Shown: positions 16,201 through 23,719, numbered from the stretch's first letter. The stretch is 64,000 nt of DNA from Luteococcus sp048595755 (GCF_048595755.1 NZ_CP184360.1:62001-126000), one strand, 5' to 3'. Made by a program: numbers and translations. The notes: generated by a model from the sequence alone, not told the origin.

Positions 16201-17204
16201 AGGGGCAAGCCGATGCGCACCGGCGGGGTGCCGTCCAGCTGCGCGGCGCAGGCGACGACGGTGGCCTCGGTGGGGCCGTAGGTGTTCCACACCTCGCGGG
16301 TCTCGGTGGCAAAGCGGGCGCCCAGCTCGGGAGGGCAGGCCTCGCCGCCGACGATCAGCAGCCGCACCCGGTCCATCGCCTCGGTGGGCCACAGGCTCAC
16401 CAGGGTCGGCACCGTGGAGACCACGCTGATCCGGTTGGCGATCAGCCACGGCCCCAGGTCGACGCCCGACTTCACCAGGCTGCGTGGGGCGGGCACCAGG
16501 CAGGCGCCGAAGCGCCAGGCGAGCCACATCTCCTCACAGCTGGCGTCGAAGGCGACGCTGAGGCCGGCCATCACCCGGTCCTTGGGGCCGATGGGGGCCT
16601 TGGGCAGGAAGATGCGGGCCTCCGCGTCGACGAAGGCCGCGGCGCTGCGATGGCTGACGGCCACGCCCTTCGGCTTGCCGGTGGAGCCGGAGGTGAAGAT
16701 CACCCAGCAGTCGTCGTCCAGGCGCGGGGGCTGCACCTCGATGGGTTCGCGGGGCGTGGCCAGTCGGCTCGTGACCACCAGGTCCGTGCTGATGACGGCA
16801 GCGGCCTGCGACTCCTCGAAGACGGTGCGGGCACGCTCGTCGGGATCCTCCGCATCGACCGGCACATAGGCGGCGCCGGCCAGCAGGATGCCCATGATCG
16901 CGGTGTAGAGGTCTGCGGTGCCCGAGGGGACGCGCACGCCCACCTTGTCACCGCGGCCGATGCCCAGGCCCGCCAGTTCCTCGGCCACCTCGCCGGCCGC
17001 CTCGGCGAACTGACCATAGGTGAGCACGGTGCTGCCGGCATCCAGCGCAGGCTGGTCGCCGTACTGCTCCACCGTCTCCAGGAAGATGTCCACCAGGGTG
17101 CGCGGCGGCGGCACCTTGTCACCACCCAGCAGCGCAGCAGGGATCGGATGGCTCTGCGGGGAGAGATCAAGCTGAGGGTCCGTCACCACGCGGAGTATGC
17201 CCAC
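13296..17204 (-). CDS. Pls/PosA-family single-module NRPS (adenylation-carrier-membrane polymerising protein)
   Basis: A 1302-residue membrane NRPS resembling epsilon-poly-L-lysine synthetase. Adenylation domain about 35-505: A3 FTSGSTGKPKG (170-180), A5 NTYGPTE, A8 LFRGRADDQVKVGGRRIE, A10 TRTSGKID with Lys496. Carrier domain 515-585 with phosphopantetheine Ser549 in FFALGGGSL. Then three blocks each made of membrane segments and a soluble domain: membrane segments about 622-675, 840-910 and 1085-1150, and hexapeptide-like soluble domains about 720-815, 950-1025 and 1190-1285. There is no condensation or thioesterase domain of the ordinary kind, which is the Pls architecture. Aligning the pocket to GrsA by eye gives the ten-residue code DAESIGTVVK, close to the lysine code DAESIGSVCK that I recall for bacitracin synthetase. 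Start GTG at 17204; ribosome-binding site weak. Polymer identity is a prediction. Confidence 0.88.
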   Translation of the reverse strand: MGILRVVTDPQLDLSPQSHPIPAALLGGDKVPPPRTLVDIFLETVEQYGDQPALDAGSTVLTYGQFAEAAGEVAEELAGLGIGRGDKVGVRVPSGTADLYTAIMGILLAGAAYVPVDAEDPDERARTVFEESQAAAVISTDLVVTSRLATPREPIEVQPPRLDDDCWVIFTSGSTGKPKGVAVSHRSAAAFVDAEARIFLPKAPIGPKDRVMAGLSVAFDASCEEMWLAWRFGACLVPAPRSLVKSGVDLGPWLIANRISVVSTVPTLVSLWPTEAMDRVRLLIVGGEACPPELGARFATETREVWNTYGPTEATVVACAAQLDGTPPVRIGLPLDGWNLAVVDAEGNPVAEGEEGELIIGGVGLARYLDPEKDAEKYAPMPSLGWERAYRSGDVVVNDPAGLLFRGRADDQVKVGGRRIELGEIDSALLQLPGVVGAAAAVRKTASGNALIVGYLTVDETFDRAASLATLRADMPAALVPRLAVVEDLPTRTSGKIDRDALPWPLPDSEGGDSDLSETARWVAGIWRDVLGSRPTTPDEDFFALGGGSLTAAQIVARVREQHPTTTVADVYEHPTVGGFSDWLDSQTAPSGRLNEAVHPVPHKTQAGQLLALLGLRTISGLRWVFWLALAARIAGELGWALPVTALPVAPWWLLGVVWLLLVFAPGRLALSALASRIILAGIQPGDYPRGGKVHLRLWLAERLADELGAGMIGGAGLVRWYARLLGCTVEPHVDLHAMPPVTGMLRLGEGCSVESEVDLAGHWIDGGTLRLGAIEIGPRARIGARSTLLGGARIGTGAEIAPGSAVFGEVPADEMWSGSPAERIGSARGPWDVQPPSRPVFTWLYALTGTLISLLPVMAIAVAAAVAWPAMSRTESLGEALRTALLWLPLAGLAGYASLMLVIWAWVRLLSVGLDGGHHPVQGRVALQAWTTMRLMDEARTWLFPLYAGAATTWWLRALGAHVGKDAEASTVLMIPSMTSVGAGAFLADDTLIGGYELGGGWLRIERVKVGKGAFVGNSGMTAPGRKVPKRSLVAVLSAAPRRKKAKAGQSWVGSPPEKLRRTEQGGDTSRTYAPARRLRVLRALVESCRVLALLAHLLLHLGGAALLVWVASRHGWLWAVVASPWVLLVCGVVAALLAALAKWLLVGRWKHDEHPLWSAAVWRGELADAFVESVAVPWLLRHVPGTSLLNAYFKLMGARIGHGVWCETYWLPEHDLVALRDGATVNRGCVVQTHLFHDRILATDSVHLDEGATLGPNSVILPASTLGRHATVGPVSLVMRGESVPDKTRWIGNPIGPWLD

Positions 17205-17272
17205 CTCAGGTGAACAATGCTCGACGACATGCCAACGATCGGGACGCCGCTGTACTCGAGTCAGCGCTGCCG

Positions 17273-17668
17273 TCAGTGCAAGGGGTCCAGCACGCGTCGC
17301 AGGAAGGCCTGGGTGCGTGGCTGTTGCGGACGGTCGATCACGTCGGCCGGCGGCCCCTGTTCCACCACCACCCCGGCGTCCATGAACAGCACCTGGTCTG
17401 CCACGTCACGAGCAAATCGCATCTCGTGGGTGACCACCAGCATGGTGCGCCCCTCGTCGGCCAACTGCCGCATCACACCCAGCACCTCTCCGACCAGTTC
17501 CGGATCGAGTGCGCTGGTCGGCTCGTCGAACAGCAGCAGGTCGGGGCGCTGGGCGGATTCCGCGCGGGCGGCCTGGATGGCGGACGGCACCAGGAGCAGG
17601 GTGGCCAGCGTCAGCAGTGCGGCGAGCCACCGGAGGAAGGGCCGCTGACGGGCGGAATTGCTGTGCAC
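17273..17668 (-). pseudogene. In-frame deletion relic: transporter signal peptide fused to C-terminal half of an amino-acid ABC ATPase
   Basis: The 131-residue open frame joins two unrelated pieces. Residues 1-38 are a typical secretion signal (Arg-rich start, LAALLTLATLLLVPSAIQA), as on a substrate-binding protein. From about residue 41 the sequence is the second half of a GlnQ-type ATPase: Walker B LLLFDEPTSALDPELV, the H-loop VVTHEM, and the C-terminal VVVEQGPP tail to a normal end. Walker A and the LSGGQ signature are absent, so it cannot hydrolyse ATP as a normal ATPase. The simplest origin is deletion of most of a binding protein-permease-ATPase operon. The frame is intact and TAGTCT lies six bases before the GTG, so it may still be expressed. 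Confidence 0.8.
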
Positions 17669-17674
17669 ACGGCG

Positions 17675-17680
17675 AGACTA
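17675..17680 (-). promoter_or_regulatory. -10-like TAGTCT, six bases before the ABC relic
   Basis: TAGTCT, six bases, then the GTG at 17668. No Shine-Dalgarno is present. It presumably is the original promoter of the lost binding-protein gene. Confidence 0.4.
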
Positions 17681-17729
17681 GGGCGCCCAGCGTCTTCCTC
17701 GGGCCCGTGTCAGTGGGCGATACCCCGTG

Positions 17730-19016
17730 TCAGCGGGTGAACTGAGGGCCGACCCAATGGTGCCGCAGGCGATGGGCGGCTCCGCGCGGGGCCGCCGCAC
17801 CGGCCATGCTCACCACGGGCACCTGCGACAGCACCTTGGCTGCCAGGGCGTTGACCTCGTCGAGTCCGACCGCGTGATAGGTCTGCAACAGTTCGTCGAG
17901 GCTTCGGGCATCCCCCGCCAGTTCGGCGGCGCCATGCCGGCTCATCCGCGACGACGGGTTCTCGAAGTGCAGGATCGTCTGGCCCACCAGCTGGCCCCGG
18001 GCGGCCTCCAGCTCGTCGGCGGTGATGCCGTGCCCACGCACGTCGGCCACGATGCCGCGAACCACGTCCATGATCTCGGCGGTGCGCTCGGGCAGCGCCT
18101 GCCAGTCGATGGTTATGAAGCCGGCATCGCTCCAGGCCGCCTCGCTGCAGTCGATGGTGTAGGCAAGCGCACGACGCTCGCGCACCTCCTGGAAGAGCCG
18201 GGAACTCATGCCCCCGCCCAGCGCGACCGCCAGCAGGGCAAGCGCCTCGCGTCGCGGATCCAGCGCGCCGAAAGCGGGAAAGGCCAGCACCACCGAGGTC
18301 TGGGAAAGGTCATTGGAACGCACGCGTACCGGGTGCGAGGACACCGGCGGGTCCACGCGACGGTCCGCCGCCGAGCCGAGGCCGGCCAGTTCGGCGTCGA
18401 AGGTGTTCAGCCGCGCGCACAGCTCGTCGTGGTCCAGGTCTCCCACCGCGCTCACCACCATCCGGTCGCTGGTGTAGCAGCGTCGCCAGTAGTCGCGCAC
18501 GCGTCGGGTGCTCATCCGACGGATCGAGGTGGACGATCCGATCACCTGGGGCGCCAACGTGGTGCCGGCGAACAGGCAGGCGATGGCGCCCTCGATGGCC
18601 ACCTCGGAGGGGTCGTCGTCGTGCATGGCGATCTCGTCCAGGATCACCTCGCGCTCCACCACGACGTCGGCTGGGCGCACCAGGGAATGCGCCAACATGT
18701 CGGTGAGCACATCCACCGATCGGTCTGCCTGGTCGTTCAGGACCCTGGCGTGGAAGCAGGTGTACTCGCGGGTGGTGTAGGCATTGAGGTCGCCGCCGAA
18801 GCGCTCCACCTCGGCACTGATCTGTTCCGCACTGCGGGTGGGCGTGCCCTTGAACAGCACGTGCTCCAGGAAGTGGCTGCAGCCATGCTCCCCGGGGCCC
18901 TCGTCACGCGAACCGACGCCGACGAAGATGCCGACGTTGAAGGCGCGGGCCCCGGGCACGTGCTCGGTGACCACGCGCAGCCCGTGGGGCAGAGTGCTTC
19001 GACGGATGGGGTTCAT
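17730..19016 (-). CDS. M16-family zinc peptidase (insulinase/processing-peptidase-like)
   Basis: A 428-residue cytosolic M16B peptidase. The inverted zinc motif HFLEH is at residues 48-52 (HFLEHVLFKGT), with the third ligand Glu in VVEREVILDEIAM near 125. The second, inactive half follows with the usual GGGMSSRLFQEVRERRALAYTI segment. Starts MNPIRRSTLPHGLRVVTEHVPGARA, normal for the family; the ATG at 19016 has AAGGA upstream. In many actinobacteria an M16 peptidase directly follows pnp, as here (118 bases downstream, same strand). Family members degrade peptides or process precursors; a specific substrate is unknown. The intergenic gap to pnp carries a terminator and a repeat, so it may have its own promoter. 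Confidence 0.93.
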   Translation of the reverse strand: MNPIRRSTLPHGLRVVTEHVPGARAFNVGIFVGVGSRDEGPGEHGCSHFLEHVLFKGTPTRSAEQISAEVERFGGDLNAYTTREYTCFHARVLNDQADRSVDVLTDMLAHSLVRPADVVVEREVILDEIAMHDDDPSEVAIEGAIACLFAGTTLAPQVIGSSTSIRRMSTRRVRDYWRRCYTSDRMVVSAVGDLDHDELCARLNTFDAELAGLGSAADRRVDPPVSSHPVRVRSNDLSQTSVVLAFPAFGALDPRREALALLAVALGGGMSSRLFQEVRERRALAYTIDCSEAAWSDAGFITIDWQALPERTAEIMDVVRGIVADVRGHGITADELEAARGQLVGQTILHFENPSSRMSRHGAAELAGDARSLDELLQTYHAVGLDEVNALAAKVLSQVPVVSMAGAAAPRGAAHRLRHHWVGPQFTR

Positions 19017-19028
19017 TGCTTCCTTCGT

Positions 19029-19070
19029 CCCCTCGACAGGCTCGGGGAACAGATGGGTGGCTCGGGGACC
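19029..19070. repeat. CTCGGGGA-type intergenic repeat, copy B
   Basis: Starts CCCCTCGACAGGCTCGGGGA, then a second CTCGGGGACC unit about 20 bases on. It sits between the pnp terminator and the M16 peptidase start, and matches copy A near 2149 and copy C near 21614. Confidence 0.7.
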
Positions 19071-19076
19071 AGACGG

Positions 19077-19114
19077 CTCACGGCCACGTCACCCGGGGGT
19101 GGCGTGGCCGTGAG
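19077..19114 (-). terminator. Terminator hairpin of pnp
   Basis: A 17-bp stem (CTCACGGCCACG outer part, one G-T pair) with a loop of about four bases, starting 20 bases beyond the pnp stop. No long T-run follows on the minus strand. Confidence 0.75.
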
Positions 19115-19134
19115 GGTGTCTCAGGCGGGTGGGA

Positions 19135-21351
19135 TCACTCGGCCGCGGGAGCCTCGGACTCGTCCGAGTCGGCCTCGGCCTTGACCTCGATGACGGGGAT
19201 CAGCGACAGCTTGCCGCGATCGTCCACCTCGCTGATCTCCACCTGCAGCTTCTGTCCCACACCCAGCACGTCCTCGACGGACTCCACGCGCTGGTTGTTG
19301 TTGAGCGGCTTCAGCTTGCTGATGTGCAGCAGGCCGTCCTTGCCCGGGAGCAGGCTCACGAAGGCACCGAAGGCGGTCAGCTTGACGATCGTGCCCAGGT
19401 AGCGCTCGCCCTTCTCCGGCATGGTCGGGTTGGCGATGCCATTGATCATGCTGCGGGCCGCCTCGGCAGAGGTGCCGTTGTCGGCGCCGATGTAGATCGT
19501 GCCGTCGTCCTCGATCGAGATGTTGGCACCGGTCTCGTCCTGGATCTGGTGGATCATCTTGCCCTTGGGGCCGATGACCTCACCGATCTTGTCGACGGGG
19601 ATCTTCACCGTGATGATGCGCGGTGCGTACTCGTTCATCTCGTCGGGGCCGTCGATCGCCTCGCCCATGACCTCGAGGATGGCGTGACGCGCCTCGCGGG
19701 CCTGCAGCAGGGCGCCGGCCAGCACGTCGGCGGGGATGCCGTCGAGCTTGGTGTCCAGCTGCAGTGCGGTGACGAACTCGCTGGTGCCGGTGACCTTGAA
19801 GTCCATGTCACCCAGCGCGTCCTCGGCACCCAGGATGTCGGTCAGCGCGACGTACTTGGTCTCGCCGTCGATCTGCTCGCTCATCAGACCCATGGCGATA
19901 CCGGCGACGGGGGCCTTCAGCGGCACACCGGCATTCAGCAGGCTCATGGTGGAGGCGCAGACCGAACCCATCGACGTGGAGCCGTTGGAGCCCAGCGCCT
20001 CGGAGACCTGACGGATGGCATAGGGGAACTCCTCGCGCGGCGGGATGACCGGCACCAGGGCGCGCTCGGCGAGCGCTCCGTGGCCGATCTCACGACGCTT
20101 CGGCGAACCCACGCGGCCGGTCTCACCGGTCGAGTAGGGCGGGAAGTTGTAGTTGTGCATGTAGCGCTTGGTGGTCTCCGGATTCAGAGTGTCCAGCTTC
20201 TGCTCCATGTCGAGCATGTTCAGGGTGGAGACGCCCAGGATCTGGGTCTCGCCACGCTGGAAGAGCGCGGAACCATGCACGCGCGGGATCACGCCGACCT
20301 CGGCGGACAGGGTGCGGATGTCGCGCACGCCACGGCCGTCGATGCGGACCTGCTCGGTCAGGGTGCGGTGGCGCACGATCTTCTTGGTCAGTGCCTTGAA
20401 GGCGGCCGAGATGTCGGTCGGCTCGATGTCCTCGTGGGCCTCGGTGATGCGCTGGCGCAGCGCATGGGTGGCGTCGTCGCGCTCCTGCTTGCCGGCGATG
20501 CTCATGGCCTGGGCGAGCTCGTCGTGGAAGGGCTGCACGGCCTCCCAGGCGGCGTCGGTGTACTCGGCGAAGACCGGGAAGTCGTAGGTCTCCTTGGGCA
20601 GTTGGGTGGCCAGCTCCACCTGGGCGTCGCACAGGGCCTTGATGAAGGGCTTGGCGGCGTCCAGACCCTGGGCCACGACCTCCTCGGTCGGGGCGGTCTT
20701 GCCGGAGCGCACCAGCTCCCAAGTGGCCTCGGTTCCGCCGGCCTCCACCATCATGATGGCGACGTCGCCGTCGGGCAGCACGCGGCCGGCCACGGCCATG
20801 CCGAAGGTGGCGTCCTTCATCTGCTCCACGGTCGGGAAGCAGACCCACTGGTCGTCGATCAGCGCGACGCGCACGCCACCGATCGGGCCGCTGAAGGGCA
20901 GGCCTGCGATCTGGGTGGACATGGAGGCGGCGTTGATGGTCAGCACGTCGTAGTAGACCTCGGGGTTGAGGGCCATGACGGTGACGACGACCTGGACCTC
21001 GTTGCGCAGGCCCTTGACGAAGGACGGACGCAGCGGGCGGTCGGTGAGGCGGGCGGCCAGGATGGCGCCCTCCGAGGGGCGACCCTCGCGGCGGAAGAAG
21101 CTGCCCGGGATGCGGCCAGCGGCGTACATGCGCTCCTCGACGTCCACCGTCAGCGGGAAGAAGTCGATCGAGTCACGCGGGGTCTTCTGCGCCGTGGTGG
21201 CGCTCAGCAGCATGGTGTCACCGTTGAGGTAGACGGCGGCAGCGCCGTCGGCCTGCTGGGCCAGCAGACCGGCCTCGAAACGGACGGTGTGCTTGCCGTA
21301 CTTGCCGTTGTCAATGATGGCTTCGGCGAACTTCACATCGGGTCCCTCCAC
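19135..21351 (-). CDS. pnp: Polyribonucleotide nucleotidyltransferase (PNPase)
   Basis: PNPase degrades RNA 3'-to-5' with phosphate and can add tails. The 738-residue product contains two RNase PH core domains (about 10-230 and 330-560, with GQKxx-type RNA sites such as RREGRPSEGAILAARL and KRREIGHGALAERAL), a helical linker, a KH domain (VIGPKGKMIHQIQDETGA) and an S1 domain (GTIVKLTAFGAFVSLL), ending in an acidic tail. The start is the GTG at 21351: AAAGGAG is upstream with five-base spacing, and the product then begins MEGPDVKFAEA. rpsO is upstream but is separated by a terminator, as in many bacteria. A candidate -10 TAGGCT lies at 21558-21563. Confidence 0.97.
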   Translation of the reverse strand: MEGPDVKFAEAIIDNGKYGKHTVRFEAGLLAQQADGAAAVYLNGDTMLLSATTAQKTPRDSIDFFPLTVDVEERMYAAGRIPGSFFRREGRPSEGAILAARLTDRPLRPSFVKGLRNEVQVVVTVMALNPEVYYDVLTINAASMSTQIAGLPFSGPIGGVRVALIDDQWVCFPTVEQMKDATFGMAVAGRVLPDGDVAIMMVEAGGTEATWELVRSGKTAPTEEVVAQGLDAAKPFIKALCDAQVELATQLPKETYDFPVFAEYTDAAWEAVQPFHDELAQAMSIAGKQERDDATHALRQRITEAHEDIEPTDISAAFKALTKKIVRHRTLTEQVRIDGRGVRDIRTLSAEVGVIPRVHGSALFQRGETQILGVSTLNMLDMEQKLDTLNPETTKRYMHNYNFPPYSTGETGRVGSPKRREIGHGALAERALVPVIPPREEFPYAIRQVSEALGSNGSTSMGSVCASTMSLLNAGVPLKAPVAGIAMGLMSEQIDGETKYVALTDILGAEDALGDMDFKVTGTSEFVTALQLDTKLDGIPADVLAGALLQAREARHAILEVMGEAIDGPDEMNEYAPRIITVKIPVDKIGEVIGPKGKMIHQIQDETGANISIEDDGTIYIGADNGTSAEAARSMINGIANPTMPEKGERYLGTIVKLTAFGAFVSLLPGKDGLLHISKLKPLNNNQRVESVEDVLGVGQKLQVEISEVDDRGKLSLIPVIEVKAEADSDESEAPAAE

Positions 21352-21648
21352 GGGGACTCCTTTCTCTTGTGCAGGCAACACCCACACCAGTGGCAGCCTC
21401 GTGCTGCCGGCCGGCATGTGCCGGTCTTCGATCGAGGCTCGCGGGGCGCAGGCGTGGACGCCGTGACCCGAGAACCACTACCGAGGACCAGACGACGATG
21501 ACCGACGGTCTGGGTGTCCTGCGGATACCTTCTCTAACTGTTCAGTTGTACGGGCCCAGCCTATCCAAGGAGTCTGACAAAAACTGTCAGCCTCCCCCGG
21601 GGGACCCCATCACGTTCCCCGAGCTTGTGGCGGGGCCGGATGTGACGA
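21352..21648 (-). other. pnp leader and rpsO-pnp spacer without a gene
   Basis: No convincing gene is present on either strand. On the minus strand TAGGCT (21563-21558) could be the pnp -10, giving a leader of about 200 bases. A short stem CTGACA/TGTCAG with a five-base AAAAC loop lies at 21574-21590 just upstream of it. A copy of the CTCGGGGA repeat is at 21614-21627. PNPase genes often have structured leaders used for autoregulation; no specific structure could be confirmed here. Confidence 0.45.
21614..21627 (-). repeat. CTCGGGGA-type repeat, copy C (partial, opposite strand)
   Basis: On the minus strand ACAAGCTCGGGGAA, matching the core of copy A; lies directly after the rpsO terminator. 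Confidence 0.55.
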
Positions 21649-21677
21649 GGGGGAGTGGCCACGAAGGCCACTCCCCC
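21649..21677 (-). terminator. Terminator hairpin of rpsO
   Basis: A perfect 12-bp stem (GGGGGAGTGGCC and its complement) with a 5-base loop begins 17 bases after the rpsO stop. Confidence 0.8.
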
Positions 21678-21694
21678 TCACACGGTGACTGCGA

Positions 21695-21958
21695 TCAGCG
21701 ACGCAGCCCCAGACGCTTGATGAGCTCACGGTAGTGCTCGACGTCATTCTTCATGACGTAGTTGAGCAGACGGCGACGCTGACCAACCATCAGCATCAGG
21801 CCACGACGGCTGTGGTGGTCGCCCTTGTGCTGCTTCAGATGCTCGGTCAGGTGGGAGATGCGCTTGCTGAGCAGCGCGATCTGCACGTCGGGAGAGCCGG
21901 TGTCGCCAGGGGCGGTCGCGTACTCTTCGATGATCTTCTTCTTCTCGGCAGCGTCCAT
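21695..21958 (-). CDS. rpsO: 30S ribosomal protein S15
   Basis: An 87-residue small-subunit protein binding the 16S rRNA central domain; length is within a residue or two of the family norm. Signature segments TGSPDVQIALLSKRISHLTEHL and KGDHHSRRGLMLMVGQRRRLLNYV are complete. ATG at 21958 with GGAG nine bases upstream. It lies upstream of pnp on the same strand but has its own terminator, so S15 and PNPase are probably separately or partially co-transcribed. Confidence 0.98.
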   Translation of the reverse strand: MDAAEKKKIIEEYATAPGDTGSPDVQIALLSKRISHLTEHLKQHKGDHHSRRGLMLMVGQRRRLLNYVMKNDVEHYRELIKRLGLRR

Positions 21959-22219
21959 GACGATGCTCTCCTCTCGGTTTCCCGTTGCGCGGCGCCCCCG
22001 GTGCCTGGTGCAGATGGGAGCTCTTTCGAGGCCGCGGCCGATCTAACGGCAACTTGTCAAGACTAGCAGCACCCGGGGCTTCGGAGCCAATCCCCCACGG
22101 GGAGGGTCCATCCCTTGCCGCGGGCCTCCCGCGAGCCCCTGACGGCGTCTATGGTGGGCAATGACCAGCCTTCACGGCATTTCGGCCGCACCCCCGTGCG
22201 GCAGGGACAGGAGACCACC

Positions 22220-22702
22220 ATGAGCGACGTCATCGCCCGCCGGGCCGAAGAACGCGACCTGGAGAACCTGCGCGCCAACCAGCCGCGCCCCGAGATCGAC
22301 CTTATCGGCCAGCGTTTCAAGGAGATGCAGGACGGCACGGGAATCCTTGCCGTCGCCGAGCACGAGGGCCAGATCGTGGGCAGCGGCTTCCTGGACTTCA
22401 TCGACAAGGACCTGGAGCCCGAGGTGAAGAACCTGTGGATCTACCCCGAGCACCGTGGTCTGGGCGCCGGCCAGGCGCTGTGGACCTGGCTCGAGAAGCG
22501 GGCTGCCGAGGCCGACTACAAGGAGGTCTTCCTCTCCGTCGCCCCAGACAATGCCAGGGCCATCTCGCTCTTCCTGCAGCTGGGTTACTCCCCCACCGGC
22601 GACCACCTCATCATCGAGAACCCCTCCACCCATGTGGTGGCCGACCCCGACCAGGTGAGCAACCGCTACGCGATCTACCGCAAGAGCCTGCTGGCCTACT
22701 GA
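22220..22702 (+). CDS. GNAT-family N-acetyltransferase
   Basis: A 160-residue GNAT protein. Motif A is very clear: KNLWIYPEHRGLGAGQALW (R-G-L-G-A-G acetyl-CoA loop), and motif B follows as VFLSVAPDNARAISLFLQLGY. The substrate is not predictable. The ATG at 22220 is favoured because ACAGGAG lies eight bases upstream; an upstream in-frame ATG at 22115 would add 35 residues that do not look like the family. It is a lone plus-strand gene sharing a bidirectional hairpin with ribF, which converges on it. Confidence 0.85.
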   Translation: MSDVIARRAEERDLENLRANQPRPEIDLIGQRFKEMQDGTGILAVAEHEGQIVGSGFLDFIDKDLEPEVKNLWIYPEHRGLGAGQALWTWLEKRAAEADYKEVFLSVAPDNARAISLFLQLGYSPTGDHLIIENPSTHVVADPDQVSNRYAIYRKSLLAY

Positions 22703-22757
22703 TCCAGAGCTGACCTGCCCACACACTGCACGGCAGGTACGCCCCCATGGACGAAGA

Positions 22758-22791
22758 ACTCCGCCCCATGCCGTCGAGCGTGGGGCGGAGT
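22758..22791. terminator. Bidirectional terminator between GNAT and ribF
   Basis: A perfect 11-bp stem, ACTCCGCCCCA/TGGGGCGGAGT, with a 12-base loop, in the gap of two convergent genes. Confidence 0.75.
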
Positions 22792-22822
22792 GCTGTCTGT
22801 GGTACAGGGACCGAACGGGGAC

Positions 22823-23719
22823 TCAGGCAACCAGCCCCAGGATGTCGCGGGTGCGGGCGACGTCGGCCTCCATCTGCTCCACCAGGGCCTCGATCCCGGC
22901 GAAGGTGATCTGCCCGCGCAGGCGGTCGACGAAGTCGACCGCGATCTCGACGCCGTAGAGCTCCAGGTCTGTGCGATCGAGCACATTGGTCTCCACCCGC
23001 CGCTCCAGTCCTTGGAAGGTGGGATTGCTGCCCACCGAGATCGCTGCGGGCAGGGGCTTGCTGTCGGGCTGGTCGAGCCGGGTCAACCAACCGGCGTAGA
23101 CCCCGTCTGCCGGCACCGACATTCCCGGCGGGACCGGCAGGTTGGCCGTCGGGAAGCCCAGTTCACGTCCGCGCTGGTCTCCCATCACCACCACCCCCTG
23201 CATCCGGAAGTGGCGTCCCAGATGGGTGGCCGCCAGCGCGACGTCCCCCTCGTCGAGGGCCTCCCGCACCAGGGTGGAACAGGTCGAGGCGCCGTCGATG
23301 TGCACCAGCGGCATGGCGTCGACCGCGAATCGTCCGGCACCCAGCTCGCGCAGCGTCTCGACCGTTCCGCTGGCGCGGTAGCCGAAGCGGAAGTTCTCCC
23401 CCACCACGACGTGGCTCGGGTCCAGCGGATCGATGACGCGGCTGACGAATTCCTCGGGGCTCCAGGTGGACACGTCGCGGGTGAACTGCACCACGCGCAC
23501 CTCCTGCGCCCCGGCCCGCTTGAGCAGCCGCAGCCGCTCCGGCAGGTCGACCAGGAGCTTGGGGGCCTGTTCGGGGCGCAGCACCTGCATGGGGTGCGGC
23601 CAGAAGGTCACCACCACCAGCGGCAACTCGGGGGCCAGGGACTGCGCGTGCCGCAGCACCTCGACGTGGCCGCTGTGCACTCCGTCGAAATTGCCGACCA
23701 CCACCACGGACTTCGCCAC
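22823..23719 (-). CDS. ribF: Bifunctional riboflavin kinase / FAD synthetase
   Basis: Converts riboflavin to FMN and then FAD. The 298-residue product has the N-terminal adenylyltransferase domain (VVVGNFDGVHSGHVEVLR, with the HxGH-like site; later ENFRFGYRASG) and the C-terminal kinase domain (GDQRGRELGFPTANLPV, the PTAN motif; then ETNVLDRTDLELYG). The start is a GTG at 23719, with AAGGAG about eight bases upstream; the upstream ATG reading lacks support. In actinobacteria ribF commonly follows truB; here azlCD lies between. Confidence 0.96.
   Translation of the reverse strand: MAKSVVVVGNFDGVHSGHVEVLRHAQSLAPELPLVVVTFWPHPMQVLRPEQAPKLLVDLPERLRLLKRAGAQEVRVVQFTRDVSTWSPEEFVSRVIDPLDPSHVVVGENFRFGYRASGTVETLRELGAGRFAVDAMPLVHIDGASTCSTLVREALDEGDVALAATHLGRHFRMQGVVVMGDQRGRELGFPTANLPVPPGMSVPADGVYAGWLTRLDQPDSKPLPAAISVGSNPTFQGLERRVETNVLDRTDLELYGVEIAVDFVDRLRGQITFAGIEALVEQMEADVARTRDILGLVA

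Noticed and set aside
13392..17213. Long plus-strand open frame of more than 1200 codons opposite the NRPS-like gene
   Set aside because: Amino-acid composition is that of an antisense shadow (Gly/Ala/Gln/His/Arg-rich, no family signature); the minus-strand NRPS explains it.
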